From positions 1 through 63,628 of the forward strand of contig NZ_VLKT01000046.1 in assembly GCF_007830515.1 (NCBI RefSeq): a stretch of DNA of 63,628 bases, read 5' to 3'. The position numbers were made by a program, and so were the translations under genes. The notes beneath the pieces were generated by a model. It did no database searches, was not told the origin of the DNA, and saw only the letters and a list, made by a program, of their open reading frames with translations. Of the stretch, positions 63,609 to 63,628 are shown piece after piece (the stretch's first letter is position 1; every line of letters starts with the position of its first letter). The DNA comes from Mesorhizobium tianshanense (GTDB lineage Bacteria; Pseudomonadota; Alphaproteobacteria; Rhizobiales; Rhizobiaceae).

Positions 63609-63628
63609 GGTTAAATACGCCGCTGGTG
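63602..63628 (+). CDS. Start of a further gene, cut by window end
   Basis: GGAGGCGGAGGATG gives a strong ribosome-binding site, and the ATG at 63602 opens MRKVKYAAG before the window ends, overlapping the upstream stop. A recombinase would be usual here, but the nine codons cannot show it. Confidence 0.45.

Noticed and set aside
1..63628. CRISPR arrays, tRNA or rRNA genes, nod boxes
   Set aside because: Looked for and not seen; the only tandem array (61621-61712) has four adjacent 23-bp units without spacers and belongs to the IS21 end.

Overview
The window looks like accessory DNA of an alphaproteobacterium, most likely a Mesorhizobium or related rhizobial symbiosis island or plasmid. The reasons are the rhizobial-type IS elements (IS427, IS256, IS21, IS66, IS91, IS630, IS110, IS6), the rhizobial phasin, panB and scpB fragments, the many GntR/LysR/GlxA/TetR regulators, and the very high load of decayed gene fragments. 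The genus is an inference; no rRNA, tRNA or nod/nif gene is visible to confirm it.

The central theme is breakdown of carnitine-type quaternary amines. Present are three BKACE-family beta-keto acid cleavage enzymes (5184, 22816, 55459), three carnitine-dehydrogenase-like enzymes (7180, 38339, 56439; the last fused to a thioesterase), two NDP-forming acyl-CoA synthetases each followed by a CaiD-type crotonobetainyl-CoA hydratase (10938/13084 and 33535/35589), an acyl-CoA dehydrogenase (36670), a dimethylglycine-dehydrogenase-like flavoprotein (24170), and acetoacetate handling by scoA-scoB-phbA (14474-17053). Family 5 solute-binding proteins occur three times (281, 9382, 49562), but only one permease/ATPase set is present (51160-54635). 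Read together: gamma-butyrobetaine or crotonobetaine is imported, activated to CoA, desaturated and hydrated to carnitinyl-CoA, freed as carnitine, oxidised to 3-dehydrocarnitine, and cleaved with acetyl-CoA to betainyl-CoA plus acetoacetate. The products end as glycine betaine (then dimethylglycine and sarcosine) and acetyl-CoA.

Layout. 0-14 kb: SBP, Nudix, enolase-superfamily enzyme, BKACE, SDR, carnitine DH, LysR, SBP, acyl-CoA synthetase, CaiD. 14-17 kb: scoAB-phbA. 17-19.5 kb: IS427 and IS256 (perfect 9-bp target duplication). 20-22.7 kb: panB and remnants of panC, phasin, istA, scpB and probably mttB. 22.8-31 kb: BKACE, dimethylglycine-dehydrogenase-like enzyme, a decayed DMSP-lyase-like cupin, one broken and two intact GlxA/AraC regulators. 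31-39 kb: GntR regulator and the gamma-butyrobetaine-type module. 39-46.8 kb: regulators and IS or regulator relics. 47-58 kb: aldolase, 2-hydroxyacid dehydrogenase, complete ABC transporter, BKACE, carnitine DH-thioesterase. 58-63.6 kb: IS6, relics, IS21, DUF5372-like gene.

The most notable pattern is regulatory and evolutionary. A 15-bp palindrome (GTGATCTGAGATCAC type) lies in a divergent GntR/SBP promoter that exists in three copies (about 100-280, 31560-31745, 46559-46830), and similar sites precede one BKACE gene (22776) and an IS-damaged stretch (32698). Relics of BKACE, SBP, CaiD, thiolase and GlxA genes show that the module was duplicated several times and then partly deleted, sometimes leaving chimeric tails joined at short homologies. 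All similarity statements are from reading the sequence; no database search was run.
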